Of a DNA stretch of 64,000 nucleotides, positions 17,425 through 26,008 are shown piece after piece. The notes beneath the pieces were generated by a model, which saw only the letters and a list, made by a program, of their open reading frames with translations, was not told the DNA's origin and ran no database searches. The translations under genes were made by a program, and so were the position numbers. Position 1 is the stretch's first letter. Every line of letters begins with the position of its first letter. The DNA is from Pseudomonas gingeri (GTDB taxonomy: Bacteria; Pseudomonadota; Gammaproteobacteria; Pseudomonadales; Pseudomonadaceae): NCBI RefSeq assembly GCF_013385425.1, contig NZ_JACAQA010000004.1, forward strand, positions 345,213 to 409,212, read 5' to 3'.

Positions 17425-18098
17425 AACGGATTTTCAATGCCGTTGGCGCCCTGGCCGGCCTGGCCCTGAGTGCCAGTGCCTTCAGTGGGCCGATTGCCCT
17501 GTACCCCACCGGCCCGTCCCAGGACTCGGCCTATCTGCGTTTCGTCAACGCGGTCGACACGCCCCTGGAACTGACCCCCGAAGGGGCGAGCAGTAGCCTG
17601 AAGCTGGAGAAGGGCCAGGTGGTCAGCGGCTTTATTCCGGTATCCGGTGGTCAACCGATCAGGGGCAGCTTGAGCCGTGACGGCAAAAGCGTGGCCCTGG
17701 ACGTGAAGGTCAACGCCGGCGATTTCGCCACGGTGTTCGCCCTGGCGGATGCACAGCAAGGCATTCGACAAGTAGTGATCAGCGAAGCCTTCGATATCCC
17801 CAACCAGCTCAAGGCCTCGCTGGCATTTTTCGATGCCGACCCGGCTTGCACTGACGCCCGGATCAACCTGGCCGGACGCGATGTCGACCTGTTCCAGAAG
17901 GCGCCGCCGGGTAACCCTCGGCGTCAGGAACTGAACCCGCGGGCTTCGCTGGCGGTGCAGTTGGTCTGTGCCGGAAGCCCGGTGGGTTCGGCGGTCGAAC
18001 TCGGCGCATTGGAGGCGAACAAGCGCTACAGTTTGTTATTACTGCCATCGTCGTCGGGGCCGCGCCTGATTACCGCCACGGATAGCTTGTCCAACTGA
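17421..18098 (+). CDS. wssG: WssG, AlgF-like periplasmic acetylation protein
   Basis: This 225-residue protein starts with GTG at 17421, overlapping the wssF stop, with AAAGGAG at 17407-17413. It has a signal peptide (ALAGLALSASAFSG) followed by beta-rich AlgF-like sequence with YLRFVNAVDTPLELTPEG, the typical AlgF start. In alginate systems AlgF is a periplasmic adaptor in O-acetylation with AlgI and AlgJ; WssG is the cellulose counterpart. No catalytic motif is seen. The next gene starts 19 bp downstream. Confidence 0.9.
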   Translation: MKRIFNAVGALAGLALSASAFSGPIALYPTGPSQDSAYLRFVNAVDTPLELTPEGASSSLKLEKGQVVSGFIPVSGGQPIRGSLSRDGKSVALDVKVNAGDFATVFALADAQQGIRQVVISEAFDIPNQLKASLAFFDADPACTDARINLAGRDVDLFQKAPPGNPRRQELNPRASLAVQLVCAGSPVGSAVELGALEANKRYSLLLLPSSSGPRLITATDSLSN

Positions 18099-18117
18099 AT
18101 CGGAAGCGCCCGTTGCC

Positions 18118-19533
18118 ATGGTTTTCGCCTCGCTTGAATTCCTGACGCTGTTCCTGCCAGCCTTTCTACTGGTCTATGCGCTGGCCCGACCGGGCTGGCG
18201 TAACGTCATCCTGCTGATCGGCAGTTGGTTGTTCTATGGCTGGCTGAGCCCGCTGTTCCTGTTCCTGCATATGGTGCTGACCCTGCTGGCCTGGGTCGGC
18301 GGCCTGTTGGTGGACCGCTCGCGGGAGGATTCGCGGGGGCGGATACGTTTGTTGATCGCGCTGATCGTGATCAACACCGCGGTGCTCTGCTGGTACAAGT
18401 ACGCGAATATCCTCGCCGCGACCTGGAACCAGCTGATCACCTATTACGGTGCCATGCCCATGGCCTGGCAGCGTGTGGCCTTGCCGGCGGGGTTGTCGTT
18501 TATCGTCCTCCAGGCGATTTCCTATCTGGTGGATGTGCACCGGCATGTGGTGCCGGTGGAGCGCAGCTTTATCAACTACGCCACCTATATCTCCATGTTC
18601 GGTCATTCGATTGCCGGGCCCATCATTCGTTATGACTGGGTTCGCCGGGAGCTGAACCAGCGCTATTTCAACTGGTTCAATTTCTCCCTTGGCGCACGCC
18701 GGTTCATGATCGGCATGTGCATGAAAGTGCTGGTGGCCGACACCTTGTCACCGCTGGTGGACGTGGCTTTCCATCTGGACAACCCGTCCTTTGTCGACGC
18801 CTGGATCGGCTGCCTGGCGTACTCGTTGCAACTGTTTTTCGACTTCGCCGGCTACAGCGCCATGGCCATCGGCCTGGGACTGATGCTGGGCTTTCACTTT
18901 CCGGAAAACTTCAACCGCCCGTACCTGGCCTACAGCATCCAGGACTTCTGGCGGCGCTGGCACCTGTCGTTGTCCAGTTGGCTGCGGGACTACCTGTATA
19001 TCGCCCTGGGCGGTAATCGCAAAGGCGTGTGGAAAACCTATCGCAACCTGTTCCTGACCATGGCCATCGCCGGGCTCTGGCATGGCGGCGACAGCTGGAA
19101 CTACCTGCTCTGGGGCTCGGCCCATGGCGTGGCTTTGTGTGTCGACCGGGCCTGGTCGCGCTCCAGCCTGCCGGGGTTGCCGCTCTGGGCCTGTCATGTG
19201 GCTACGCTGTTATTCGTGTGCCTGGCCTGGACCTTGTTCCGTTCGCCGGACTTCGCCACGGCCCTGAGCATGTATGGCGGCCAGTTCGGCCAGCACGGCT
19301 TTGCCCTGGGCGACGCCCTGGCCGTGACCTTGCGTCCGGTTCATGGCTTGGCGGCGTTGCTCGGGTTGGCGTGCATTCTCGCGCCGCTGTTGCAGCCTTG
19401 TGTGGAGAGACGTTTCGCAGGCAACGAGTTGTTCGTGTTGGCTGCGGCCCTTTGGCCCGTGCTCGGGTTCACCCTGTCGTTCGCTCTGATCGCCAGCCGT
19501 GAAGCCGTGCCCTTTCTGTACTTTCAATTCTGA
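18118..19533 (+). CDS. wssH: WssH, AlgI-like MBOAT O-acetyltransferase
   Basis: This 471-residue polytopic membrane protein belongs to the MBOAT family. The invariant His lies in LWHGGDSWNYLLWG (H322). The DFWRRWHLSLSSWLRDYLYI signature that precedes it is typical of AlgI/PatA/DltB proteins. It should carry acetyl groups from the cytosol across the inner membrane for cellulose acetylation. It overlaps wssI by one base (TGATG). Confidence 0.95.
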   Translation: MVFASLEFLTLFLPAFLLVYALARPGWRNVILLIGSWLFYGWLSPLFLFLHMVLTLLAWVGGLLVDRSREDSRGRIRLLIALIVINTAVLCWYKYANILAATWNQLITYYGAMPMAWQRVALPAGLSFIVLQAISYLVDVHRHVVPVERSFINYATYISMFGHSIAGPIIRYDWVRRELNQRYFNWFNFSLGARRFMIGMCMKVLVADTLSPLVDVAFHLDNPSFVDAWIGCLAYSLQLFFDFAGYSAMAIGLGLMLGFHFPENFNRPYLAYSIQDFWRRWHLSLSSWLRDYLYIALGGNRKGVWKTYRNLFLTMAIAGLWHGGDSWNYLLWGSAHGVALCVDRAWSRSSLPGLPLWACHVATLLFVCLAWTLFRSPDFATALSMYGGQFGQHGFALGDALAVTLRPVHGLAALLGLACILAPLLQPCVERRFAGNELFVLAAALWPVLGFTLSFALIASREAVPFLYFQF

Positions 19534-20678
19534 TGAACCAGCCAACGCAATCCCCGTCCGTTGCCCCCACGCCGCCCAGTGCGTTGGCGATGCGCGCCAG
19601 TCCCCTGGCGGGCGTGATCTTCACCCTGTTCCTGGCACTGGGGGCCTTGTCCTGCGTCTGGTTGATGATCAAGGGTTCGATCGAGTTCGTGCCCAAGGTG
19701 GTGACGCCGGACATGCTCCTGCATGGCGAGATCACTCACCGTTTCGCCAAGACACTGTCGGATGCACCACTGCCCAAGCAGGCCGCCGACCTTGAGCGCG
19801 GCGGCAGCTGGTTGATCGATGGCGACCTCGGGCCACGGGTGCGCGAGGGCTGTCCGGGTTGGTTGTTCCTGAGTGACGAGTTGCGCGTGAACCGCAACGC
19901 GGCGACCAATGCCCAGGCCAAGGCGCAGGCTGTGCTTGATTTGCGCCAGGCGTTGAGCAAGCGCGGTATCGAATTGCTGGTGGCGGTGGTGCCGGACAAG
20001 AGCCGGATCGCGGCGGCGCAGTTGTGCTCGCTCAGGCGTCCGATTGCATTCCAGCCACGGATTGCCGCCTGGTTGACCGGGCTGCAAGGCGCGGGCGTGG
20101 CGGCGGTGGACTTGACGTCAGGTTTGCAGGCGCTGGGGGAGGGCGCTTTCCTGCGTACCGATACCCACTGGAGCGAGGCCGGGGCCAAGGCTGCGGCGGG
20201 GCGGATTGCCGAGGCGGTCGGTGCCTTGAAGTTCACGGTGACGCCGCACAAGACCTATGAGTTGAGCACGCAACCTGCCGCTGTGCGACCGGGTGACCTG
20301 GTGCGCCTGGCGGGGATCGACTGGTTGCCGTTGGCGTTGCAGCCCAAGGCGGAGAGCGTGGCGGCGACGCAGGTCAAGGAGAAGGCTGATGCGGCGGCGG
20401 GTGAGAACCTTGATGATCTGTTTGGTGATGACAATCTGCCGAACACGGCGTTGATCGGCACGTCGTTTTCGCGCAACTCGAATTTTGTTGGTTTCCTGGA
20501 GGCGGCGGTGGGCGCGCCGGTGGGTAATTTCGCCAAGGATGGCGGCGAGTTCTCCGGGGCGGCGAAAGCCTACTTCGACAGCCCGGCGTTCAAGCAGACG
20601 CCGCCGAAGCTGCTGATCTGGGAGATCCCGGAGCGGGATCTGCAGACGCCTTATGACGGGAATGTGCGGTTGCCTTGA
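19533..20678 (+). CDS. wssI: WssI, AlgJ/AlgX-like cellulose O-acetyltransferase
   Basis: This 381-residue protein has an N-terminal signal anchor (about 29-50) and an AlgJ/AlgX-type SGNH fold. The Asp-His pair is in RTDTHWSEAG (D210, H212) and the likely nucleophile Ser is in IGTSFSRNSNF (S311). It would transfer acetyl from WssH/WssG onto the glucan in the periplasm. This is the last gene of the operon here: SBW25 has wssJ next, whereas here a REP doublet and a convergent permease gene follow. Confidence 0.93.
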   Translation: MNQPTQSPSVAPTPPSALAMRASPLAGVIFTLFLALGALSCVWLMIKGSIEFVPKVVTPDMLLHGEITHRFAKTLSDAPLPKQAADLERGGSWLIDGDLGPRVREGCPGWLFLSDELRVNRNAATNAQAKAQAVLDLRQALSKRGIELLVAVVPDKSRIAAAQLCSLRRPIAFQPRIAAWLTGLQGAGVAAVDLTSGLQALGEGAFLRTDTHWSEAGAKAAAGRIAEAVGALKFTVTPHKTYELSTQPAAVRPGDLVRLAGIDWLPLALQPKAESVAATQVKEKADAAAGENLDDLFGDDNLPNTALIGTSFSRNSNFVGFLEAAVGAPVGNFAKDGGEFSGAAKAYFDSPAFKQTPPKLLIWEIPERDLQTPYDGNVRLP

Positions 20679-20718
20679 GCAGGATATGAAGGCGACCTGT
20701 TAGACCGTGTTGCCTGCA

Positions 20719-20806
20719 TCGCGAGCAAGCTTGCTCCTACAAGAGCTGTGTCGTTCACAAAACCACGGTACGACACAAAACTGTAGGAGCAGGGCTTGCC
20801 CGCGAA
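20719..20806. repeat. REP doublet (REPIN) after wssI
   Basis: Two REP units face each other: GCGAGCAAGCTTGCTCCTAC at about 20721-20740 and its inverted form GTAGGAGCAGGGCTTGCCCG at about 20783-20802, about 42 bp apart. This is a REPIN-type arrangement common in P. fluorescens intergenic regions. It lies between the converging wssI and permease genes and could act as an mRNA 3' stabiliser. Confidence 0.85.
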
Positions 20807-20883
20807 GGGGCTCCCAAGATCGCCAAAAGCTTCGCTGGCAAGCCAGGCTCCAGTAGTTTGCGCTGTTCTCAGACGCTCATTTA

Positions 20884-22284
20884 TCAGCTGACCGTCCGTG
20901 TCCGGCCCTTGGCTAGCCGCAGTCGGTACAAGCCATAGATGAACAGCACCCACAGCGGCATCACATACACCGAGACACTGATCCCCGGAATCATCAGCAT
21001 CACCGCCAGGATCAGCGCGACAAAGGCCAGGCACAGGTAGTTGCTGAACGGGGTCCAGAAGGCCTTGAAGCCCGGGACCACGCCTTGCCGTTCCATGGCC
21101 TTGCGGAATTTCAGGTGGGTCAGGCTGATCACGATCCAGTTGATGATCAACGAGGCCACCACCAGCGCCATCAACAACTCCAGCGCTTCATGGGGCGCCA
21201 CGTAGTTGACCACCACGCACAGCAAGGTCACCAGCGCCGAGACCCCAATCGCCCGTACTGGCACGCCTTGCTTGTTCAGTTTCATCAGGGATTTCGGTGC
21301 ATCGCCTTGCTCGGCCAGGCCGAACAGCATGCGGCTGTTGCAGTACACGCCGCTGTTGTAGACCGACAGGGCGGCGGTCAGCACCACCACGTTGAGGATC
21401 TGCGCCGCCGTGTCGCTGCCGATCAGGGCGAAGATCTGCACGAACGGGCTGCCGCTGTAGGCGTCGCCGGAAGCACCGAGGGTGGTCAGCAACTGGTCCC
21501 ACGGGTACAGCGACAACAGCACGGTAAGGGCGCCGACGTAGAAGATCAGGATCCGCAACACCACCTGGTTGATCGCCTTGGGGATCACCTTGCGCGGTTC
21601 GTTGGCCTCGGCGGCGGTGATGCCCACCAGCTCCAGGCCACCGAAGGAAAACATGATGAAACACAGCGCCATCAGCAGGCCGCTGAAACCGTTGGGGAAG
21701 AATCCGCCGTGGCTCCACAGGTTGCTGACCGAGGCTTGCGGGCCGCCGGTGCCACTGATCAGCAGGTAGCAACCGAGAGCGATCATGCCGATGATCGCCA
21801 CCACCTTGATGATCGCGAACCAGAATTCGGTTTCGCCGAACACCTTGACGTTGGTCAGGTTGATCAGGTTGACCAGCACGAAGAACACCGCCGCGCTGAC
21901 CCAGGACGGTACATCGGGCCACCAGAACTGCACGTACTTGCCGACGGCCGTGAGTTCGGCCATGCCCACCAGTACGTAGAGCACCCAGTAGTTCCAGCCG
22001 CAGAGAAAGCCGGCGTAGCCGCCCCAGTATTTATGGGCGAAGTGGCTGAACGAGCCGGCCACCGGTTCCTCGACGATCATCTCGCCGAGCTGGCGCATGA
22101 TCAGGAACGCGACGAACCCACAGATCGCATAACCGAGGATCATTGCCGGGCCCGCGGACTTGAGTACGCCGGCAGAACCCAGGAACAGCCCGGTGCCGAT
22201 GGCCCCGCCCAGGGAAATCAGCTGGATATGGCGGTTTTTCAGGCCGCGCTTGAGCAAACCCGGTGTCAGGTTTTCACCCGTCAT
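20884..22284 (-). CDS. APC-family amino acid permease (AroP/PheP-like)
   Basis: This 466-residue inner-membrane transporter has about 12 helices. Key signatures are the GLKNRHIQLISLGGAIGTGL start, the GSAGVLKSAGPA segment and the FSFGGLELVGITAAEA region of helix 6 to 7, typical of the aromatic/general amino-acid permease branch. The frame is open to 22362, but the ATG at 22284 has AGAAGG at good spacing and begins at the family start. It imports an amino acid with protons; the exact substrate is not readable. It converges on wssI across the REP doublet. Confidence 0.9.
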   Translation of the reverse strand: MTGENLTPGLLKRGLKNRHIQLISLGGAIGTGLFLGSAGVLKSAGPAMILGYAICGFVAFLIMRQLGEMIVEEPVAGSFSHFAHKYWGGYAGFLCGWNYWVLYVLVGMAELTAVGKYVQFWWPDVPSWVSAAVFFVLVNLINLTNVKVFGETEFWFAIIKVVAIIGMIALGCYLLISGTGGPQASVSNLWSHGGFFPNGFSGLLMALCFIMFSFGGLELVGITAAEANEPRKVIPKAINQVVLRILIFYVGALTVLLSLYPWDQLLTTLGASGDAYSGSPFVQIFALIGSDTAAQILNVVVLTAALSVYNSGVYCNSRMLFGLAEQGDAPKSLMKLNKQGVPVRAIGVSALVTLLCVVVNYVAPHEALELLMALVVASLIINWIVISLTHLKFRKAMERQGVVPGFKAFWTPFSNYLCLAFVALILAVMLMIPGISVSVYVMPLWVLFIYGLYRLRLAKGRTRTVS

Positions 22285-22438
22285 TGCTTCACCTTCTCTA
22301 GTTTTTCTTCTCGGTGTCGACCTGAGCGGGCCAGGCGTGCAACCGGTACTGATGCTCGACATAAGCGGCGTGGATATTAAATCCCGAAGGTGCGGGGCTC
22401 AAGTATTACGCGGGTTCGAGGGGTAAATAGAGAAGAAA

Positions 22439-22465
22439 CTGTAGGAGCGTGGCAAGCCTCGAGGG
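22439..22465. repeat. Degenerate REP-like sequence
   Basis: CTGTAGGAGCGTGGCAAGCC resembles the right arm of the REP consensus with one arm decayed. It lies between the permease start and the small gene ending at 22506. Confidence 0.4.
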
Positions 22466-22505
22466 TGCCGGGTTCACACTCGAGGTCGATGAGAAGGGCG
22501 CCAGG

Positions 22506-22742
22506 TCAGGCGCCTTGCTCCGCCCGGTGGGCAAGCCAGCGCAACAGATCGTCCATGGCCACCTGCTGATGGCGTTCGACCCATTGCGAGCCTTGCGGGC
22601 TGTAGTGCTCGGTGTAGTGGCTGAGGATCAGGTGGCGCCGATCGTCCGACAGCCGCAGGCTGACTTCATGGCAGTGCAGGTCAGTATCGGCGCGCTTGCT
22701 CACCCGTTGCTCAAGGATCAATGCCCGCTGTTCAGAAACCAT
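22506..22742 (-). CDS. Small hypothetical protein coupled to mlaA
   Basis: This 78-residue protein starts at the ATG at 22742, which overlaps the last codons of mlaA (stop 22732-22734), so translation is probably coupled. The frame is open further upstream inside mlaA, but the overlapping start gives a sensible product. It is charged, with QRALILEQRVSKRADTDLHC and a C-terminal helix ending LLRWLAHRAEQGA. No domain is recognised. It sits between mlaA and an outward-facing permease gene; any role with MlaA is inference from coupling only. Confidence 0.65.
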   Translation of the reverse strand: MVSEQRALILEQRVSKRADTDLHCHEVSLRLSDDRRHLILSHYTEHYSPQGSQWVERHQQVAMDDLLRWLAHRAEQGA

Positions 22743-23520
22743 CCTGGGCGGCTCCCTGGCAGCGGTCCTTCTCAGGCTGGGTGCTGCCCTGTTTGCCTTC
22801 CTGCACGAAAGCCGCGCGATGTTCGGCGACGACATTACGCAGGGCGCTGTAGTAGTCCGGCAGCTTTTTCAGGCTGTCGGTGAGCGGCAGCAGTTCGGCA
22901 CGCTGGTCGATCACACCGCCGACCAGGTTGACCGTCTCCAGGGTCTTGACGGTGTCGCTGTGGGTGCCGAAGGGGTTGAAGGCAAGCCCCAGAACACGCC
23001 CGGCGGCGTCGCGGGCGTTGCCGGTGCCCAGCAGCGGCAGCTCGACGATGGGCCCGTTGCCGATGCCCCAGACGCCAAAAGTCTGGCCGAAGTCGGCGGT
23101 GTGGCGGGGGATGCCCATCGGGTCCGAGACATCGATCAGCCCCGCCACTCCGAGGGTGGTGTTGACCGTGAAACGCCCCAGGGTCGTGGCCGAACGTTTC
23201 AGGTTGCCTTGCAGCAAGTCGTTGACGAAGACCTTGGGCTCGCCAAAGTTGGTGGTGAAGTTATGCACACCCCGCTGGAAGAAATTCGGCAGGTGGAGAT
23301 ACCCACGGGCCACGGGGGCCAGGGCATAGTCATCGACGACCTGGTTGAAGGCGAAAATTCCCCGATTGACCCGCTGGGCAGGGTCGAACACTGGATGGTC
23401 GACTTGCGCGCAACTGGCGCTCGCCACCGGGGCCGAGCTGCTGCAGCCGGCCAGGTACGAAACGGTCAGCAACAGCGCGGCGTGACGGAGCAGGGCGGGC
23501 GAACACTTGAGCGGGGGCAT
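22732..23520 (-). CDS. mlaA: MlaA (VacJ) outer-membrane phospholipid transport lipoprotein
   Basis: This 262-residue lipoprotein has the lipobox SYLAGC near residue 26. The MlaA domain has its usual landmarks: DPAQRVNRGIFAFN, the RGVHNFTTNFGEP segment and DPMGIPRHTADFGQTFGVWG. It removes misplaced phospholipid from the outer leaflet of the outer membrane and passes it to the MlaC/MlaFEDB pathway. A TTG at 23526 is in frame but the ATG at 23520 is preferred. Other mla genes are not in the window, as is usual in Pseudomonas. Confidence 0.93.
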   Translation of the reverse strand: MPPLKCSPALLRHAALLLTVSYLAGCSSSAPVASASCAQVDHPVFDPAQRVNRGIFAFNQVVDDYALAPVARGYLHLPNFFQRGVHNFTTNFGEPKVFVNDLLQGNLKRSATTLGRFTVNTTLGVAGLIDVSDPMGIPRHTADFGQTFGVWGIGNGPIVELPLLGTGNARDAAGRVLGLAFNPFGTHSDTVKTLETVNLVGGVIDQRAELLPLTDSLKKLPDYYSALRNVVAEHRAAFVQEGKQGSTQPEKDRCQGAAQDGF

Positions 23521-23690
23521 GGGCAAACGGTCTCTGCGAAATACGGGAGGCTGATGCTGGCAGCCGCGCCTTGCGCAAAGATGTCTGCTTTATTGCTGCG
23601 CTGACAGTTTGTTACCGCATTGAAATATATGACGGAGCGCGGCGAATGGTTTTAGATGGAGCTCTTTCCCACTTCGAGTGATGACCGCCG

Positions 23691-24401
23691 GTGAGCAGTC
23701 TGTTGATCGTGGACGACGACCTCGAGGTCCTTGCCCTGCTGAAGAAATTTTTTGTGTTGCACGGCTACACGGTGGAAGTCGCCGCTGATGGCGCTGCGTT
23801 GTGGGCCGCGCTGGAGCGCCAGGCCCCGGACCTGATCATCCTCGACCTGATGCTGCCGGGAGAGAACGGCCTGATGCTGTGCCAGCGCCTGCGTCGGCAA
23901 TACGCCACTCCGGTGATCATGCTGACCGCCATGGGCGAGTTGAGCGACCGGGTGGTGGGCCTGGAAATGGGCGCCGACGACTACCTGAGCAAACCCTTCG
24001 ATGCCCGCGAGTTGCTGGCGCGGGTCCGGGCGGTCTTGCGCCGGGCGGGGGAAAGCCGACCGTTGACCGGTGAAGTGCCGCGCCCGCTGATCCGCTTCGC
24101 CGACTGGCAACTGGACCTGACCCGGCGTGAACTGCGTTCGCCGGATCAGGTGATGATCCCGCTGTCGGCGGGGGAATTCGATCTGTTGCTGGTATTTGTC
24201 GAGCATTCCCAGCGCATTCTCACCCGCGAGCAACTGCTGGACCTGGCGCGCGGGCACAGCCATGACGCGTTCGACCGCAGCATCGATGTCCAGGTCAGCC
24301 GCCTGCGGCGCAAGTTGGAGTTCGATACCAAGCGCCCGGCGATGATTCGCACGGTGCGCAATGGCGGCTATCTGTTCACCCCTGATGTGACACGCCAGTG
24401 A
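23691..24401 (+). CDS. OmpR-family response regulator
   Basis: This 236-residue regulator starts with GTG at 23691. The receiver domain has the acidic pocket DDD (8-10), phospho-acceptor D52 in ILDLMLPG, and the conserved Lys in YLSKPF. The C-terminal winged helix carries the SAGEFDLLLVF helix and the SIDVQVSRLRRKLE recognition helix, with the VRNGGYLF wing. It forms a two-gene operon with the histidine kinase that overlaps its stop by 4 bp (GTGA). It diverges from mlaA, so control of envelope genes is possible but not shown. Confidence 0.95.
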   Translation: MSSLLIVDDDLEVLALLKKFFVLHGYTVEVAADGAALWAALERQAPDLIILDLMLPGENGLMLCQRLRRQYATPVIMLTAMGELSDRVVGLEMGADDYLSKPFDARELLARVRAVLRRAGESRPLTGEVPRPLIRFADWQLDLTRRELRSPDQVMIPLSAGEFDLLLVFVEHSQRILTREQLLDLARGHSHDAFDRSIDVQVSRLRRKLEFDTKRPAMIRTVRNGGYLFTPDVTRQ

Positions 24402-25747
24402 GCCGCTTCGGAGCCGGGCGTTATCGCCCCAAGGACACGGTGGCACGCTGGATCGCCCTGACCATCCTGATGGCCATGCTCACAGCGCTGGGGTTCAACG
24501 CGCTGTTTGTCAAACTGGCTGGTGTCTGGGCCTATCCCTCCCTGATCGAGACCGGCCTGCTGGAAAAGATCGCCTCCATCAGTCGGGTGATCGAAGCCTC
24601 CGAGCCCGGGCAACGTGCGCGTCTGGCGGCGGTGGTCAGCGATCCGAATATGCAGGTGAACTGGTACCTCGACCGTCAGGATATCGCCCAGCCAAAAATC
24701 GTCGAAGAAGTCCGGGGTCGGGGATCGGAGGCCATACGCCGGGCACTCAATGCGCCGAACCGCCGGATCGAGGCCTATCGGCCCTCCGACTGGCCAGGCC
24801 CAGGTGGGCGCTATGCCTTGCTGATCCAGTTGGACGATGACTCCTGGCTGATGTTTTCCGCCGCCTCACGCAGTTGGGGGCTGGAGGAGGGGCCGCGTGG
24901 GCTGATCGTGATCGTACTGGTGCTGATTTCCACCGCTGTCGTCACGCTGATCGCCACCCGTCGCCTGGCCAGGCCCCTGCAACAATTTGCCCAGGGCGCA
25001 CGGCGTTTTGGTGTCGACTTCCGGGCCCCGCCGGTGGAGCCGGTGGGGCCCCATGAAATCCGTCAGGCTATCCTCGCTTTCAACGCCATGCAGGCCCAGT
25101 TGCAGCACTTTATCAAGGACCGCACGCAGATGCTCGCGGCCATTTCCCATGATCTGCGCACGCCTTTGACCCGCATGCGCCTGCGCGGTGAGTTCATCGA
25201 GGATGAGGAACAACAGCAGCGCTTGTTTCGCGACGTCGATGAAATGCAGGCGATGATCAACTCGGCACTGGAGTTCTTCCGTGACGATGCGCGCCTGGAA
25301 GAGGCAACGTCCTTCGACCTGGCGGAGTTGCTGCAGACCCTGGTGGACGATTATCGCGACCAGGGGATTGAGGTCGACTTCGTGGGACCGTCCAGATGGG
25401 TATATTTCGGGCGGCCGCTGGGGTTGAAGCGGGTCATCGGCAATTTGCTGGATAACGCCATCAAATACGGTCGTGAGCCATCGATCGAGTTGGAACCGGA
25501 CGGAGAACGGCTGCTGATCCGCGTGCAGGATCGTGGGCCGGGCATCGCCGCGGATTACCTTGAGCAGGTGTTCGAACCGTTCTTCCGGCTGGAGAGTTCG
25601 CGTAACAAGAGCACCGGTGGTGTCGGACTGGGCTTGTCGGCGGCGCGGGCGATTGTGCTGGAACAGGGGGGGGCGCTGACCCTGAGCAATCGGGCTGATG
25701 GCGGGTTGATCGCCCTGGTGGCATTGCCGGTGCAAGGGGCCTTGTAG
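24398..25747 (+). CDS. Sensor histidine kinase, EnvZ-like
   Basis: This 449-residue kinase starts with GTG inside the regulator stop. It has an N-terminal membrane helix (about 19-40), a periplasmic sensor of about 130 residues, a second helix (about 166-186), and a HAMP domain (RLARPLQQFAQGARRFGVDF). The H-box is SHDLRTPLTRMRLRGE (phospho-His H251). The HATPase domain has N-box NLLDNAIKYG, G1 DRGPGIA and the GVGLGLSAARAIV G2 box. It should phosphorylate D52 of the regulator encoded just upstream. The signal is unknown; the short sensor shows no recognisable ligand fold. Confidence 0.95.
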   Translation: MSRFGAGRYRPKDTVARWIALTILMAMLTALGFNALFVKLAGVWAYPSLIETGLLEKIASISRVIEASEPGQRARLAAVVSDPNMQVNWYLDRQDIAQPKIVEEVRGRGSEAIRRALNAPNRRIEAYRPSDWPGPGGRYALLIQLDDDSWLMFSAASRSWGLEEGPRGLIVIVLVLISTAVVTLIATRRLARPLQQFAQGARRFGVDFRAPPVEPVGPHEIRQAILAFNAMQAQLQHFIKDRTQMLAAISHDLRTPLTRMRLRGEFIEDEEQQQRLFRDVDEMQAMINSALEFFRDDARLEEATSFDLAELLQTLVDDYRDQGIEVDFVGPSRWVYFGRPLGLKRVIGNLLDNAIKYGREPSIELEPDGERLLIRVQDRGPGIAADYLEQVFEPFFRLESSRNKSTGGVGLGLSAARAIVLEQGGALTLSNRADGGLIALVALPVQGAL

Positions 25748-26008
25748 GTGGTGCCCGGAGGATGTGTTTGTTATCACGTCCTTTCACAAATAAAATCTTG
25801 GCAACTTCATACAACGGTAAAGAGAACACTGTAACTCCAGGGGCGATCAGTTTTTTTGATGCCAGCCCCCGGATATTTGTTGTTTGACAGTCTTTTAACT
25901 AACACTGAAACTTTCTCTATTAAGGGTGACTTTCGCCCTGCCCATTGTTTTGCCCTGCCTTGATATAAAACCAAACAAAAAGCCCTCCATTGTGCAGTAG
26001 CCAAAACC

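Noticed and set aside
21085..22380. Plus-strand 431-codon frame opposite the amino acid permease
   Set aside because: Histidine/glutamine-rich antisense frame with no domain; the permease on the other strand has clear membrane helices and signatures.
25748..26008. Sigma-70 or flagellar promoter before the chemoreceptor
   Set aside because: A TTGACA occurs near 25884, but no acceptable -10 at 16-18 bp and no TAAA-N15-GCCGATAA match were found, so I did not list it.
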